Shown in pieces: positions 18,701-26,968 of a stretch of 64,000 nt of DNA. Positions within the stretch are counted from its first letter, which is position 1. Each line of letters begins with the position of its first letter. The DNA comes from Chitinophaga pinensis (GTDB lineage Bacteria; Bacteroidota; Bacteroidia; Bacteroidales; GCA-2748055): the NCBI GenBank assembly GCA_945863035.1, contig CAMAZH010000007.1, positions 1 through 64,000 on the forward strand. Direction: 5' to 3'. The notes below the pieces were generated by a model. The model was not told the DNA's origin. It made no database searches and saw nothing but the letters and a program-made list of their open reading frames with translations. The position numbers and the translations under genes were made by a program.

Positions 18701-20074
18701 TGCAAGCAGGATATCCAGATCCCCGTCGTTATCGTAATCGCCCCAGCCGCCGGAACTGGAGTATACTCCCTGAATCAGGATATCTGACAGCCAGGTAAAA
18801 GTATCATCCCCATTATTCCTATAAATTTTGGAATCAGGGTAATATCCTGAGCTTACTCCGCTTAGCAAAAGATCCAAATCCCCGTCGTTGTCAAAGTCGC
18901 CCCAGGAGGTTAGCCCGTTTTCAACGCCTTCAATCAAAGTGTTTGAAAGTTCAGTAAACACATTGCCACCATCGTTGCGGAATAACTTTGCAATTTTCTC
19001 TGAACCCAAGGACCCTGTTATAAAAATATCCAAGTCGTTATCATTATCAAAATCAACCCAATCCGATCTTGTAGCATTGTTTCCACCCGGCAACAGAATA
19101 TCTGTTTGCTCAGTAAAGCTGAGGTCTTTGTTGTTTTTGAATACTATTAGTTTTTCCGGGGTTTTTCCCAGAATATCCAAATAACCATCATTGTTATAAT
19201 CGCCCGTCGTAAGCCCAAACACATTGCCAGTGAGGGTTGGAATTGGAACTCTTGAAAACATATTACCTGCTTCATTTTTTATCCAGTTGGATATGGATGA
19301 GTTCAAATCGAAATTGGTAAGTGTTCCATTTTTGGCATTGGTTGTGGCATCCAGGAGTGCTGTTATTCCTGGATTTGCAGCTCCCGCGACACCCTGGTTA
19401 AACTTGTAATATGCATATAAGCCAATCTCATTTCCAATTAGATTTAATACTGAGCGGGAAACCACTTCCTCTTCGGTTAACGGTCGCGACCAGATACTTA
19501 CTTCATCCATAGCTGCATTCAAATAGCCATCATCAAGGGTATTACTCTTGCCCAGGTAACATTTCGTCCGCTCTGCATCTGCCGGAGGCCGGGCAAATCC
19601 GGAACTAATCAGTGCTCCGTTAACATAAATACATGCGTATGCATTATCAGTAATTGTTACTGCAATATGAGTCCAAACGTTAAGCGACAAGCAATTATCT
19701 GCCAGTAATGTCCCCTTTGCGGGAACATAATTATCCCGGTAGGCAGAAAGGCTTAAACCATTGGTGGTTCCATTTATGGAAAGCATTATATTTTGCAATG
19801 CAGTTCCGTTTCCGAAGTCGAATATCCGGGAATTATTATTAAAAGATCCTAGTTTTACCTTTGCCATGAAGGAAAATCCTGTTGAGAAATTCCCGACAGG
19901 AGATAGGTTGCCCAAATCAACATAGTCGTTGATTCCATCGAAGTTAAGGCAGTTATCCTGAGCTTTGGCTGTAGCTTGAAAAAGAAAAAAAGCGGATAGA
20001 ACAATTGCTCCAAAAATGATTTTTCCAGTAATGTTGAAAAGAGTTGAAAACACGTTATGGTATAGCTTTGACAT
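12722..20074 (-). CDS. Giant T9SS-secreted protein with three seven-bladed FG-GAP propellers, LamG and PKD domains
   Basis: This 2450-residue protein is exported by a signal peptide (cleavage after ATAKA) and carries a C-terminal T9SS type A sorting domain (ITLYPNPTE to IVIKKILKQ). In order: a LamG/concanavalin-like domain (about 40-230); FG-GAP/VCBS Ca-binding repeats of the DxDxDGxxD type in three blocks of exactly seven (about 285-620, 870-1200 and 1465-1815); FN3-like domains after each block; two PKD domains (GWEWDFGD about 1985, GWSWDFGD about 2070); Ig-like strands; and the sorting domain (about 2370-2450). The blocks recur about every 590 residues. It is the first gene of a four-gene operon. 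A surface adhesin or ligand-binding role is likely but unproven. Confidence 0.88.
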   Translation of the reverse strand: MSKLYHNVFSTLFNITGKIIFGAIVLSAFFLFQATAKAQDNCLNFDGINDYVDLGNLSPVGNFSTGFSFMAKVKLGSFNNNSRIFDFGNGTALQNIMLSINGTTNGLSLSAYRDNYVPAKGTLLADNCLSLNVWTHIAVTITDNAYACIYVNGALISSGFARPPADAERTKCYLGKSNTLDDGYLNAAMDEVSIWSRPLTEEEVVSRSVLNLIGNEIGLYAYYKFNQGVAGAANPGITALLDATTNAKNGTLTNFDLNSSISNWIKNEAGNMFSRVPIPTLTGNVFGLTTGDYNNDGYLDILGKTPEKLIVFKNNKDLSFTEQTDILLPGGNNATRSDWVDFDNDNDLDIFITGSLGSEKIAKLFRNDGGNVFTELSNTLIEGVENGLTSWGDFDNDGDLDLLLSGVSSGYYPDSKIYRNNGDDTFTWLSDILIQGVYSSSGGWGDYDNDGDLDILLAGNTGNIAYTSIFRNDGNNKFVNSGISLPGSIGGTASWGDYDSDGDLDILLVGSDLSDTKIAKVYRNTGAGSFEEQTGIVLPKLIGASAKWGDYDSDGLMDILHIGFDFSNMSARIYRNNGNNSFSELPDKIIDVNSNAFCTGDFNNDDKLDYVTSLYINGNFQSFMFINSNGIPNPAPSAPTGLAVTFTDSTAVFSWNRVPGDATPENGLSYNLRIGTSPGATNIVTPAANESGKRYLPGFGNRLSDAFFVFKNPVPATFYWSVQAVDNSFAGGAFAAEIISEYSNKVQASGLRLGNLGGVNLGLKWKRGNGLACVVFGKKGNSGIAIPADGLAYAGNSVFGSGSEIGSDKWFCIYNGTADSVTVTGLDFVSEYIFQVMEYSPGSVYFSESLPTSILTTTTKNYSEVANLPAIYRSAQAWGDYDNDKDMDLISTGIINDVPVTKLYRNDGNYVFTEVQDHGITAVSDGAVAWGDYDNDGGIDLLISGLSSSGEITKVFRNNKNGTFSELTSSSFKGLKECAVEWADFDNDGDLDLIISGTNPSGSYTKIYKNNRNGSFTEPTVALPGAGAGDMVCGDYNNDGNIDILVTGGNITALYRNDGDFVFTLLDGTGLPLLNESTASWVDEDNDGYLDLFLSGMQNGWSNIAGLYHNNRNSTFSKTNQIFHYIKNCSVELADLNRDGFADIIIAGGMALNEDTSRVYFNNGVGSYILQADISFPDFYQGSLTAADIDANGTMELMLSGAQYLNQYNYFARLYSFHSLTGKIIPSKPGGLASAVVDNKNVRLSWDRLSDNGMDTRGVTYNVSIGKSLGGSEVKSGMAFTDGLRKIAGLGNCSDSSFTIKGLTPGKYYWSVQAVDNAFTGGIAAIDSFEFEAIQAINLKAGLLNTSGSIKLSWENGNGSQRIVFCKKGTEGNASPVNNTSYYADAEYGVGSQIGISGWYCVFNGRADSCYISGLLPGDEYLFEVMEYTGGSENQLYNQDFSGSNLGCFSSGVFSRKTTVNIDPGYTYRFVDLNADGYLDLLSSGDFVYLNKGNHNFQYTTLSSMGIPGGYESADFKLKPLEVHACADLNNDGYFDLMTRRQYEVLLPIDGSTSNFVWTRFYKSQVWMNDQNGSFVQSDSLACDGGYTNTSLSTDVDNDGDIDLLLVYKTFIQTFKNQGNGKFVNSGTLTTGLDLSFGWTYAKEGDINNDGKVDLVINSFNFSYSDTSRLKFFLNDGSGAFSFADEIIVTTSSFGLGDYDKDGDLDIIGAQSAFELNTEPSYIFRNEGSCVFSNQSQRNIKGGYSGHVLWMDYDSDGYPDILSSGLQNDYAFAKLYRNNKNGSFTEFSEVSLTGVTNGSSDFGDIDNDGDLDFLLTGRINTYGNEMTGAFYQGNIFANAGPYAVNRRPEAPLNPTTAIKAGGIQLKWDAVTTDETPEKAMSYNFRYRNLDSTTWLGNSMSSETGKRLIAAPGNLHLNNSVTMNLKEGTYIWQVQAIDGGYSASAWSEAKTFSTKATQAFFTADTVCRGIATQFTENSLSSNEIVGWEWDFGDASALSNLKNPAHLFVNSGVHTVKLIVTDSKAASDTIFGSVIVKDSPNVLFVADDVCEGTTASIDNQTTSGGVVITGWSWDFGDGFTSTLEEPVNHVYGSQNTYLMSLSVSSDNGCVGKMSRNVTVATRPNATISLEYGVPSFCLGDSVIYSALPNTNYDYHWLRDNEYITETTNVLKVKTISGDYRLEISNKTTKACSASSVVKTISVKNAPSVPEIAEATNNTLFCAGTIVELIVTNLNPDYTYQWKRSGVAIEQATQPTYQGRLSEGEYTVVAGTGNCGTSSETLILKNKQGPEKPKIFARGPNVWILICDNNTAREYRWYYNDQLISGAMTSQYIARQNLGEYFVEVNDGGECFTPSDIITIPIAKSQNGNPGVDSETITLYPNPTESQVKVELETLLPGTMDVELINSMGNLVARYRYENSAGFGIDMSAMPAGVYFCKIFYEEGIVIKKILKQ

Positions 20075-20114
20075 GGCAAGGAAAATGGTTTTAATTACAA
20101 AAATTCAGGGACCA

Positions 20115-20122
20115 CAAATATA
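20115..20122 (-). promoter_or_regulatory. -7 element upstream of the giant-protein operon
   Basis: On the minus strand the sequence reads TATATTTG, an exact TAnnTTTG match, placing the transcript start about 33 nt before the ATG at 20074. A clear -33 TTTG is not seen at the right distance. Confidence 0.45.
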
Positions 20123-20200
20123 GATTCTTGCGAACAAGCCTTTTTGTCGATTAATACAAATGCATGTATGAATCAACAAAATGCAAAGCAGGTGAAATTT

Positions 20201-21364
20201 TCAGGATGCGACCTTTTTCCGCCAATAAAGAGGAGATTCGCCGGTGATCTGCTTAAACTGCCGGCTGAAATTAGCCTGCTCGGTATAGCCTACCAGCTCG
20301 GAAATTGCAGCAATGGTATAATCCGGATGATGCAACAAAAGCTGTTTTGCGTCTTCGATACGCAAACGGTTGATCCAGGAATTGAAGTTCATCCCTTCTT
20401 CCCGGTTAATGAAATTGGACAATGTTGTTCTGCCTATATTCAACTTTTTTGCAAGCTCTTCGATATTCACTCCCGACTTGCAATAATACTTTTGAAGTAC
20501 TATTTCCTTTTTATAATGCAACCAATCCGTCTTGATCAGGTGGCGAATGGGATATGCAACGGGCTCGCCTTGGGGAAGGTTGATGGCCGACTCGATAATT
20601 GTGAATACTTTGTTGTATTTAATGTACTCCTGAGCAAACGCGAAGTAGAATACAGTGAAAAGCAAAGTGAACGCCCAATCGAATTCAAGCGGGAAAAAAC
20701 CGGATACCAAGGCGGTAATACCCATCAACAAGGCTGAAAAAAATGCTACCCTCACCCAATTCAAACGTAACAGAACGACTTCGGAAAAGTAATTCAGCAG
20801 GCCTTCATCATAACGTCGGGTTTCCCATAAAAAAAGATAGGTGTAAAACACAAGCTGAAAAAAATAATATCCCAAAAACACCAACCTTACCCACAAAGTC
20901 GGATTCTCCATGCTTTGCGATATATGACGTAAAGATTCGATTTTGGGATCCCCATAGAAAACAAATGAAACAAAGTAGAGTAGTAATATTAAAAGGTAAG
21001 GCAGAATCAGCCGGATAATGTTCCAGGTTTTAAAAAACCCTGGGTTTATCAAAATGATAAGGGTAAAACAAAACAGCGACGCCTGAATTGACGATACAGA
21101 GAGCGTGAAGAAGCTAAAATACTGCTGGGAATTGTCTTTGATATTGAATACCAATAAGGCCAGGGTAAGAAAGCTCAGAGCCAGATAGGAAGTGGCAAGC
21201 ACTTTAAGTGAAATCCGGTAATTGTTTAGCCCCGGTTTATTTGGGGTGTTTAGCGACAAAAAAGAAATCCCCATAACAGCACAAACTACAGCAAAAAGGG
21301 AATTAGCTAAAAATTGAAAACTGGTGACCATATCTTCTAAAATCTCTGATGCCCGATTCAGCAT
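20201..21364 (-). CDS. Membrane-anchored AraC family transcriptional regulator
   Basis: This 387-residue protein has about seven hydrophobic segments in its first 240 residues (for example SYLALSFLTLALLVF and LILPYLLILLLYFVSFVF) and a C-terminal AraC-type double helix-turn-helix (about 285-387) with VNIEELAKKLNIGRTTLSN, then IAAISELVGYTEQANFSRQFKQ and TGESPLYWRKK. This membrane-sensor AraC architecture is common in Bacteroidota and usually controls nearby genes. It is divergent from the caspase-like gene across 307 nt and upstream, on the same strand, of the giant-protein operon. It could therefore regulate either. An alternative start is the Met at residue 12. Confidence 0.88.
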   Translation of the reverse strand: MLNRASEILEDMVTSFQFLANSLFAVVCAVMGISFLSLNTPNKPGLNNYRISLKVLATSYLALSFLTLALLVFNIKDNSQQYFSFFTLSVSSIQASLFCFTLIILINPGFFKTWNIIRLILPYLLILLLYFVSFVFYGDPKIESLRHISQSMENPTLWVRLVFLGYYFFQLVFYTYLFLWETRRYDEGLLNYFSEVVLLRLNWVRVAFFSALLMGITALVSGFFPLEFDWAFTLLFTVFYFAFAQEYIKYNKVFTIIESAINLPQGEPVAYPIRHLIKTDWLHYKKEIVLQKYYCKSGVNIEELAKKLNIGRTTLSNFINREEGMNFNSWINRLRIEDAKQLLLHHPDYTIAAISELVGYTEQANFSRQFKQITGESPLYWRKKVAS

Positions 21365-21671
21365 CTCTACGATGCTAAGATAATCAAGTTATTTAAACGG
21401 CACAAGGCGGGGGAGATTCATTTTCCCGATAAATAAAACACTACCCGTCGCCCTCGCAGGCCAATATAAATCAGTCGATTAGCAGTTTCCCGAAAGGATC
21501 GGCAAGTACCTCATCATCATTAAGTCAACAGCCCTTCCGACAGTAAAGCCTTACCTGTTTTTGTCAATTTCACTATTGATATTGTTCGAATTGATAAAAT
21601 TCAGGGAAAAATAATGTCGTTATTTGTTACGGATAATGTTTTACCCGAATCTATCCTGAACAAGCATAATT
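21365..21671. other. Divergent intergenic region between the AraC regulator and caspase genes
   Basis: This 307-nt stretch separates the two divergent starts and must contain promoters for both. I see no exact TAnnTTTG element on either strand, no long hairpin and no small gene with a convincing start. It is the obvious place for the AraC protein to bind, but no clear repeat pair was recognised. Confidence 0.5.
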
Positions 21672-23522
21672 ATGAAACATCTTCTCTCTATTAAACTGGC
21701 CTTATCCCTCTTGGCAGGCATGGTTCATACACTTCCTTCCTATGGTCAATCTGCAGTGAAACCTGAAGCATATGATTCCTACACCTCCGACAAAAGAACT
21801 GTACTGTTTTACGAAGAGTTTACCGACAATAAAAACAACTGGTTTCTCGGCATCAAAGAAAACGTGTGGTTCCAGAATCTTCAGGACGGCAGTTTGTTTT
21901 TTCAGTCCTTTGAGGATGTGCCCAAAGAAGATTTCAAAGAGGTGTATATCGATCAGGACAAAGACTTTGAAATCGAATTGAAAATCCGCCTCGACAAGGG
22001 TATTCAGAATAAGTTCAACGGCTTGCAGTGGGGGAAACAGGCCTCTGAAAGTAGGCAGTTCGACTTCTTTTTTAATGGACAGGGACAATATACCATTGAC
22101 AAGTTCACCGGGACATTCACCGATTTTGTGCCAGTCACATCCACCTCACTAATCAATAATTACACATACAATCTGCTCACAGTGAGGAAGGTTGGAGCAT
22201 CCTATTATTTTTTCCTAAATAAGCAGCTTGTGCACTCTATGCCCTTTGAGCCTCTTTTCGGAAACGGTGTTGGTTTCCAGGTAGCCGAAAAATCTGCGGT
22301 TCAGATCGATTATCTTATGGTTTGGCAATTGGCCTCGGGAAGCACAACCGGAAATCTCGATCTGAACATCAGGGATGAGAGCTTTTCCTCTGCTTCTGGT
22401 AAAATCACCGCTGGTGAAACCGTTCGCCTGAAATACACATTGGTGAATCCTTCAGGGGAAGACGCCAATAACATAAAACTGTTGTACACCCTTCCCCCGG
22501 ATATCATGTTGCTCGAAAGCCAAACCAATCTGCAACTCAAAGCGGGCGAGAGGATTGATCTGGAAATACTTTTTTATATTAACAAGGGTTTTCCCAACAA
22601 TGAATTTGACATTACCTTGAAGTCTGAAGGTGCTCATTTAGAGGGATATGAGGAAAGGAACTTTTTAGTTTCGCTCAACCAAAGTGTTCAGTCTGAAGAG
22701 TTGCAACAAGCAGCTGAATTTTCCCTGTACCGCGGGAGTAACGATCCGCTCAAGGGTCTTAACGCTTCCAAAGCAATCCAGGAGGTCACGGTTGGAAGGT
22801 ACTTCGCCCTGATCATTGGCATCGACAATTACTCCGGGGATTGGAACCCGCTCCGGAACGCGGTGAACGATGCAAAAGCGGTTGCCGCCCAACTGGCCGG
22901 CAGCTATGAGTTTCAGTCTATCCGAACTTTATACAACGAGCAGGCAACCCGGGCCAACATCCTGAGGGAATATGAATGGCTCATTGCAAATGTTGGCGCG
23001 AATGACAATCTGTTGATTTTCTATTCGGGCCACGGCGATTACAAAGAAGCCCTTCAACGAGGTTTCTGGGTACCGGCCGATGCAAAAACCAGCTCCATCG
23101 CCGAAATGATTTCAAATACCGACATACAGGCTTTCCTGAGCGGCATAAAGTCAAAACACACCTTCCTAATTGCCGACGCCTGTTTTAGCGGGGATATTTT
23201 CAGGGGAAAAACACTTACCATCCCGTATGAGAATTCCTTCAAATATTACAATCAAATCTATTCCAAAACCTCCCGCACCGCTTTAACATCCGGTGGCATT
23301 GAACCGGTAATGGACGGGGGAAAGGATGGGCATTCGGTGTTTACCTATTACCTGTTAAAATCCCTGAGCAGTAACCAAAACCAGTTCTTTGATGCAAGTC
23401 AGCTGTTCAACGATATTAAAATCGCGGTAGTCAACAATTCAAACCAGACTCCGGCTTACAGTCCAATAATTAATACCGGTGATGAAGGCGGACAATTCAT
23501 TTTTATAAAGAAACAACCCTGA
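21672..23522 (+). CDS. Exported caspase-like (C14) protease with LamG-like and CARDB-like domains
   Basis: This 616-residue protein has a signal peptide (cleavage near SYGQ). Residues about 45-215 form a concanavalin-like beta sandwich (FYEEFTDNKNNW opening, YLMVWQL close), about 235-335 a CARDB/Ig-like domain (TAGETVRLKYTLVNPSG), and about 378-612 a caspase fold. The catalytic dyad is intact: His454 in YSGHGD and Cys504 in ADACFSG, followed by the usual SRTALTSG and HSVFTYYLL. It starts a two-gene operon; the propeller-phosphatase gene begins 7 nt after its stop. Caspase-type proteases cleave after acidic or basic residues, and the specificity here is unknown. Confidence 0.88.
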   Translation: MKHLLSIKLALSLLAGMVHTLPSYGQSAVKPEAYDSYTSDKRTVLFYEEFTDNKNNWFLGIKENVWFQNLQDGSLFFQSFEDVPKEDFKEVYIDQDKDFEIELKIRLDKGIQNKFNGLQWGKQASESRQFDFFFNGQGQYTIDKFTGTFTDFVPVTSTSLINNYTYNLLTVRKVGASYYFFLNKQLVHSMPFEPLFGNGVGFQVAEKSAVQIDYLMVWQLASGSTTGNLDLNIRDESFSSASGKITAGETVRLKYTLVNPSGEDANNIKLLYTLPPDIMLLESQTNLQLKAGERIDLEILFYINKGFPNNEFDITLKSEGAHLEGYEERNFLVSLNQSVQSEELQQAAEFSLYRGSNDPLKGLNASKAIQEVTVGRYFALIIGIDNYSGDWNPLRNAVNDAKAVAAQLAGSYEFQSIRTLYNEQATRANILREYEWLIANVGANDNLLIFYSGHGDYKEALQRGFWVPADAKTSSIAEMISNTDIQAFLSGIKSKHTFLIADACFSGDIFRGKTLTIPYENSFKYYNQIYSKTSRTALTSGGIEPVMDGGKDGHSVFTYYLLKSLSSNQNQFFDASQLFNDIKIAVVNNSNQTPAYSPIINTGDEGGQFIFIKKQP

Positions 23523-23529
23523 GAAAGCT

Positions 23530-26500
23530 GTGAAAAAGCAATTAGTACTGTCAACGATCCTGTTTGCATTGATATGCTCCTTCCATGTCAATAGCCAGAT
23601 ATACAATTTTACGAACTATAGTCTGGAACAGGGAATCCCTCAGTCCACAATTTTTTCGGTATACCACGACAGCCGTGGATATCTATGGATCGGTACGGAA
23701 AGCGGTGTAGCCCGTTTCAACGGTTATGCATTCACCATTTATGACAGGACATTAGGTTTGCCGGGAAACAATGCACGCAGTATCACAGAGGGACCCGATG
23801 GAAATATTTGGGTTGCAACCGATGCCGGCATTGGTATTTTCAATGGAAGGGAATGGAAAAAGATCGGTGCTGATGAGGGCCTGCAAGGCTCTGCTGTTAT
23901 TAAACTGGTTCCCGACCAACAAGGGCGGGTATGGGCAGCTACAAACGACGCCGGGGTAAATATTCTCAGCTACAAGGGTGACAGCCTTATCATTGAAAAC
24001 ATCAATAAGGATAAGGGTCTGTCTTCAAATTTTGTGCTGGATATCCTGCACGACTCTTCAGGGAAAACCTGGATTGCCATGATCGGTGGGTTAAATATCG
24101 TTACAATCGGCAACGCAATGCCTACGGTTTATAATTTAGGGGATTTCACCCTGCTCCCCAGCAACCTTATTTCCTGTATCGATGAAGACGCTCAGGGTAA
24201 CTTTTGGGTAGGCACCCTGAATGCCGGTGCTTTCAAACTGCATAAAACAGGGGATCAGTATCATGTCATCCCCTTTAACTATCAAAAAGGCATCGATGAT
24301 TCGCGCATTTGGGATGTTTTTTGCGACATGAACAATATCGTCTGGTTCGGTTCCAATGAAAACGGGCTATATCGTTGGGGAGATGGACACATGCTTAACA
24401 TATCCAGCAAAAACGGGCTTCCCGGAAATCTGGTCTTAAACGTTTCCCGCGACAGGAACTCAAACCTTTGGGTGGGTTCGATGAATGGGCTTTCCATGTT
24501 CAACGGGTTTCATTTTGTAAACTATACTTCAGCAGATGGGCTTCCCGGAACCCAGGTGCTTGCCGTAAAACCCGGGGCCGAAAACTCACTGTGGGTTGGG
24601 GGGGATGGAAAAGGACTTGCCAGGATATTCATTTCGCAGGACAAGCTTGAACCACGTTTCTTTTCTGTTGCCAACGGTTTTCGCAACAGCCAGGTCACGT
24701 CAATCGATTTCGACAAAAAAGGAAACCTGCTGGCCGGCACCAGAGGCGACGGACTTGCCATACTGCGTAACGGAACGTTCAGTTATCTTGCATCGCACGA
24801 CGGACTTGCCGACGACAACATAAACTGTGTATACTGGAACAAGGAAGAATCGGTTTACGTGGGCACCAACATGGGTTTCAATGAGATCAAATCGGATAAA
24901 ATACACACCATAAACGAAGATAACGGGCTGATTAACCCTGAAGTTCAAACAACAATTTCTGATTTGAACGGTGATATCTGGATGGGAACCATGGGTGGTT
25001 TAGCCCGGTTTCAGCACAAATCGGGTATTTACAGAGATTTTAACGAGGTCGAAGGCCTTTTCGACCTGCGCATCCACGCTTTGGCGGTAGACAGGCTCAA
25101 CCAACTCTATATCGGAACCAGCAATGGGATTTACCGCTACGATGAGGTGCACGACACCATCGTCTCGCTTCTGAACAGCAGCCTTAACGCTAAAACGGTA
25201 AACTCTCTCCTGTTTTTTAACGATACGATCCTTATTGCGGGAACAACAAGAGGCTTTAATAAAATTTACTTTGATCATACCCTTACTACTCCCATGCGGA
25301 TAAACTCGTATGACAAACTGAGCGGATTTGCCCTGAGTGAGACAAACCTGAATGCAATTTGCAAAGACTCCGAAAATCATGTGTGGTTTGGCACGGTAAA
25401 TGGGCTAACCTGCTACAAGCCGGAGCTGGAAGACACCCTATCGCGGGTCCCGGTGTTGCAGCTAACAGGGCTTCGCCTGGCATTTGAAGAAGTAGATTGG
25501 GTAGAAAAAGGCTTCATACTGCACAATTGGTTCAACGTACCAAAAGCCCTCACGCTAAAGCATTTCGATAACCATATTACATTTGATTTTGATGGGCTAT
25601 ACCTTAAGAATCCTGAAAGAGTTCGTTTCCGATATAAACTGGAACCCTACGAAACCGAATGGTCGCCTCCCGTTTCAGGCAGAAGCGCCACCTATCCCGG
25701 CTTGAATAACGGGAGGTACACCTTCAGTGTATGCGCGAGCATTGATGGAATCAACTGGTCGGAGCCGGCAAATTATACCTTCACGGTTGCGCCCCCCTTC
25801 TGGAAAACCCTTTGGTTCTACATACTCCTGACAGGGGGAATAATTGCAGGTCTTATTTTTTATATCCGGAGCCGTGAGAAGAAACTAATTCGTGAAAAGG
25901 AGCATCTGGAACAGCAAGTCACCCTCCGAACTGCAGAAGTAGTGGCTCAGAAAGAACAGATTCAGATTCAGCATAAGATAGTCTCGGATCAGAAACTTGA
26001 GATAACCTCGAGCATTACCTACGCCCGAAGAATACAACAAGCGGTATTGCCCGGACTGGATATCCTGGCTGAAAGTGCGGCCGACAGCTTTGTGCTGTAC
26101 AAACCCCGTGATATTGTCAGCGGAGACTTTTACTGGATCGGCAAAAGCGGAAACCGATTGATTGTAAGCGCTGCCGACTGTACCGGGCACGGTGTTCCTG
26201 GAGCCTTCATGAGCATGCTGGGCATCAGTTTCATGAACAAGATAATAAGAGAACAAAAGATTGATGCGCCTGAGGTGGTACTAAAGCATATGCGCGACAA
26301 TGTAATTAATTCCATGCATCAGGGAAACTTCGAAGGCACTACAAAGGATGGAATGGACATGGCTTTGTGCGCTGTGAACCTTGACACCCTCGAGATGACC
26401 TTTGCCGGAGCATACAACCCCGTAATAGTTATTTCACACAATCAGATTAGCGAACTTAAAGCCAACCGCATGCCGGTAGGGTTTCACCTTGTTATGGATG

Positions 26501-26769
26501 ACTTTGTATCTCAAAGCATTCAACTTGAAAAGGGAGATTGTATTTACCTGTTCTCTGATGGGTTCCAGGATCAGACCGGAGGGCCTGAAGGTCGAAAATT
26601 CATGCGGAAAAACCTGAGGGAATTGCTATTCTCTATCCATACCGAACCCTTTTCGGTGCAAAAACAGATATTGGAAAACACAATTGAAAATTGGCGACAT
26701 TCGCCGGATCCGACACGAGAAGATTCGGAACAGGTAGACGACATTATGGTTCTGGGCTTTTCGGTTTAG
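23530..26769 (+). CDS. Two-component-type propeller sensor with SpoIIE/PP2C phosphatase output
   Basis: This 1079-residue protein has a signal peptide (FHVNSQ), 14 regulator-propeller repeats (GYLWIGTESG to NHVWFGTVNG, about residues 30-640, enough for two seven-bladed propellers), a Y_Y_Y domain (about 670-755), one transmembrane helix (about 765-785), a coiled coil (KEHLEQQVTLRTAEVV) and a cytoplasmic PP2C/SpoIIE domain (about 850-1079) with SGDFYWIG, DCTGHGVPGAFMS, LFSDGFQDQ and DDIMVLG. It should sense a periplasmic ligand and dephosphorylate a cytoplasmic phosphoserine/threonine protein. No anti-sigma or STAS partner is encoded nearby. The gene follows the caspase gene by 7 nt, so the two are co-expressed. 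It initiates with GTG. Confidence 0.9.
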   Translation: MKKQLVLSTILFALICSFHVNSQIYNFTNYSLEQGIPQSTIFSVYHDSRGYLWIGTESGVARFNGYAFTIYDRTLGLPGNNARSITEGPDGNIWVATDAGIGIFNGREWKKIGADEGLQGSAVIKLVPDQQGRVWAATNDAGVNILSYKGDSLIIENINKDKGLSSNFVLDILHDSSGKTWIAMIGGLNIVTIGNAMPTVYNLGDFTLLPSNLISCIDEDAQGNFWVGTLNAGAFKLHKTGDQYHVIPFNYQKGIDDSRIWDVFCDMNNIVWFGSNENGLYRWGDGHMLNISSKNGLPGNLVLNVSRDRNSNLWVGSMNGLSMFNGFHFVNYTSADGLPGTQVLAVKPGAENSLWVGGDGKGLARIFISQDKLEPRFFSVANGFRNSQVTSIDFDKKGNLLAGTRGDGLAILRNGTFSYLASHDGLADDNINCVYWNKEESVYVGTNMGFNEIKSDKIHTINEDNGLINPEVQTTISDLNGDIWMGTMGGLARFQHKSGIYRDFNEVEGLFDLRIHALAVDRLNQLYIGTSNGIYRYDEVHDTIVSLLNSSLNAKTVNSLLFFNDTILIAGTTRGFNKIYFDHTLTTPMRINSYDKLSGFALSETNLNAICKDSENHVWFGTVNGLTCYKPELEDTLSRVPVLQLTGLRLAFEEVDWVEKGFILHNWFNVPKALTLKHFDNHITFDFDGLYLKNPERVRFRYKLEPYETEWSPPVSGRSATYPGLNNGRYTFSVCASIDGINWSEPANYTFTVAPPFWKTLWFYILLTGGIIAGLIFYIRSREKKLIREKEHLEQQVTLRTAEVVAQKEQIQIQHKIVSDQKLEITSSITYARRIQQAVLPGLDILAESAADSFVLYKPRDIVSGDFYWIGKSGNRLIVSAADCTGHGVPGAFMSMLGISFMNKIIREQKIDAPEVVLKHMRDNVINSMHQGNFEGTTKDGMDMALCAVNLDTLEMTFAGAYNPVIVISHNQISELKANRMPVGFHLVMDDFVSQSIQLEKGDCIYLFSDGFQDQTGGPEGRKFMRKNLRELLFSIHTEPFSVQKQILENTIENWRHSPDPTREDSEQVDDIMVLGFSV

Positions 26770-26924
26770 TTCAAAAACCCCAACACGAAAACACCATCAT
26801 TTCTACATAATTCAATTTCCAATGCCTCGTTAACTCTCAGCTAATTAATACAAATATTGACTTTATGATAATTAATTTATAAAACCGGATTCCAAAATAC
26901 GATTAATTATATATAACCATCTAG

Positions 26925-26943
26925 TTGCTGAATATTTTTCAGC
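26925..26943. terminator. Weak hairpin between convergent genes
   Basis: TGCTGAA and TTCAGCA form a perfect 7-bp stem around a 5-nt TATTT loop in the 199-nt gap between the convergent phosphatase and GH116 genes. There is no long T-run on either side, so terminator function is uncertain. Confidence 0.25.
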
Positions 26944-26968
26944 AGTTCTATTCCCAGTTAATGCGTTA

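Noticed and set aside
18361-18798. 145-codon open frame on the plus strand
   Set aside because: It lies opposite the Asp-rich FG-GAP repeats of the giant gene; the repeats read as Arg/Cys/Tyr-rich nonsense on the other strand.
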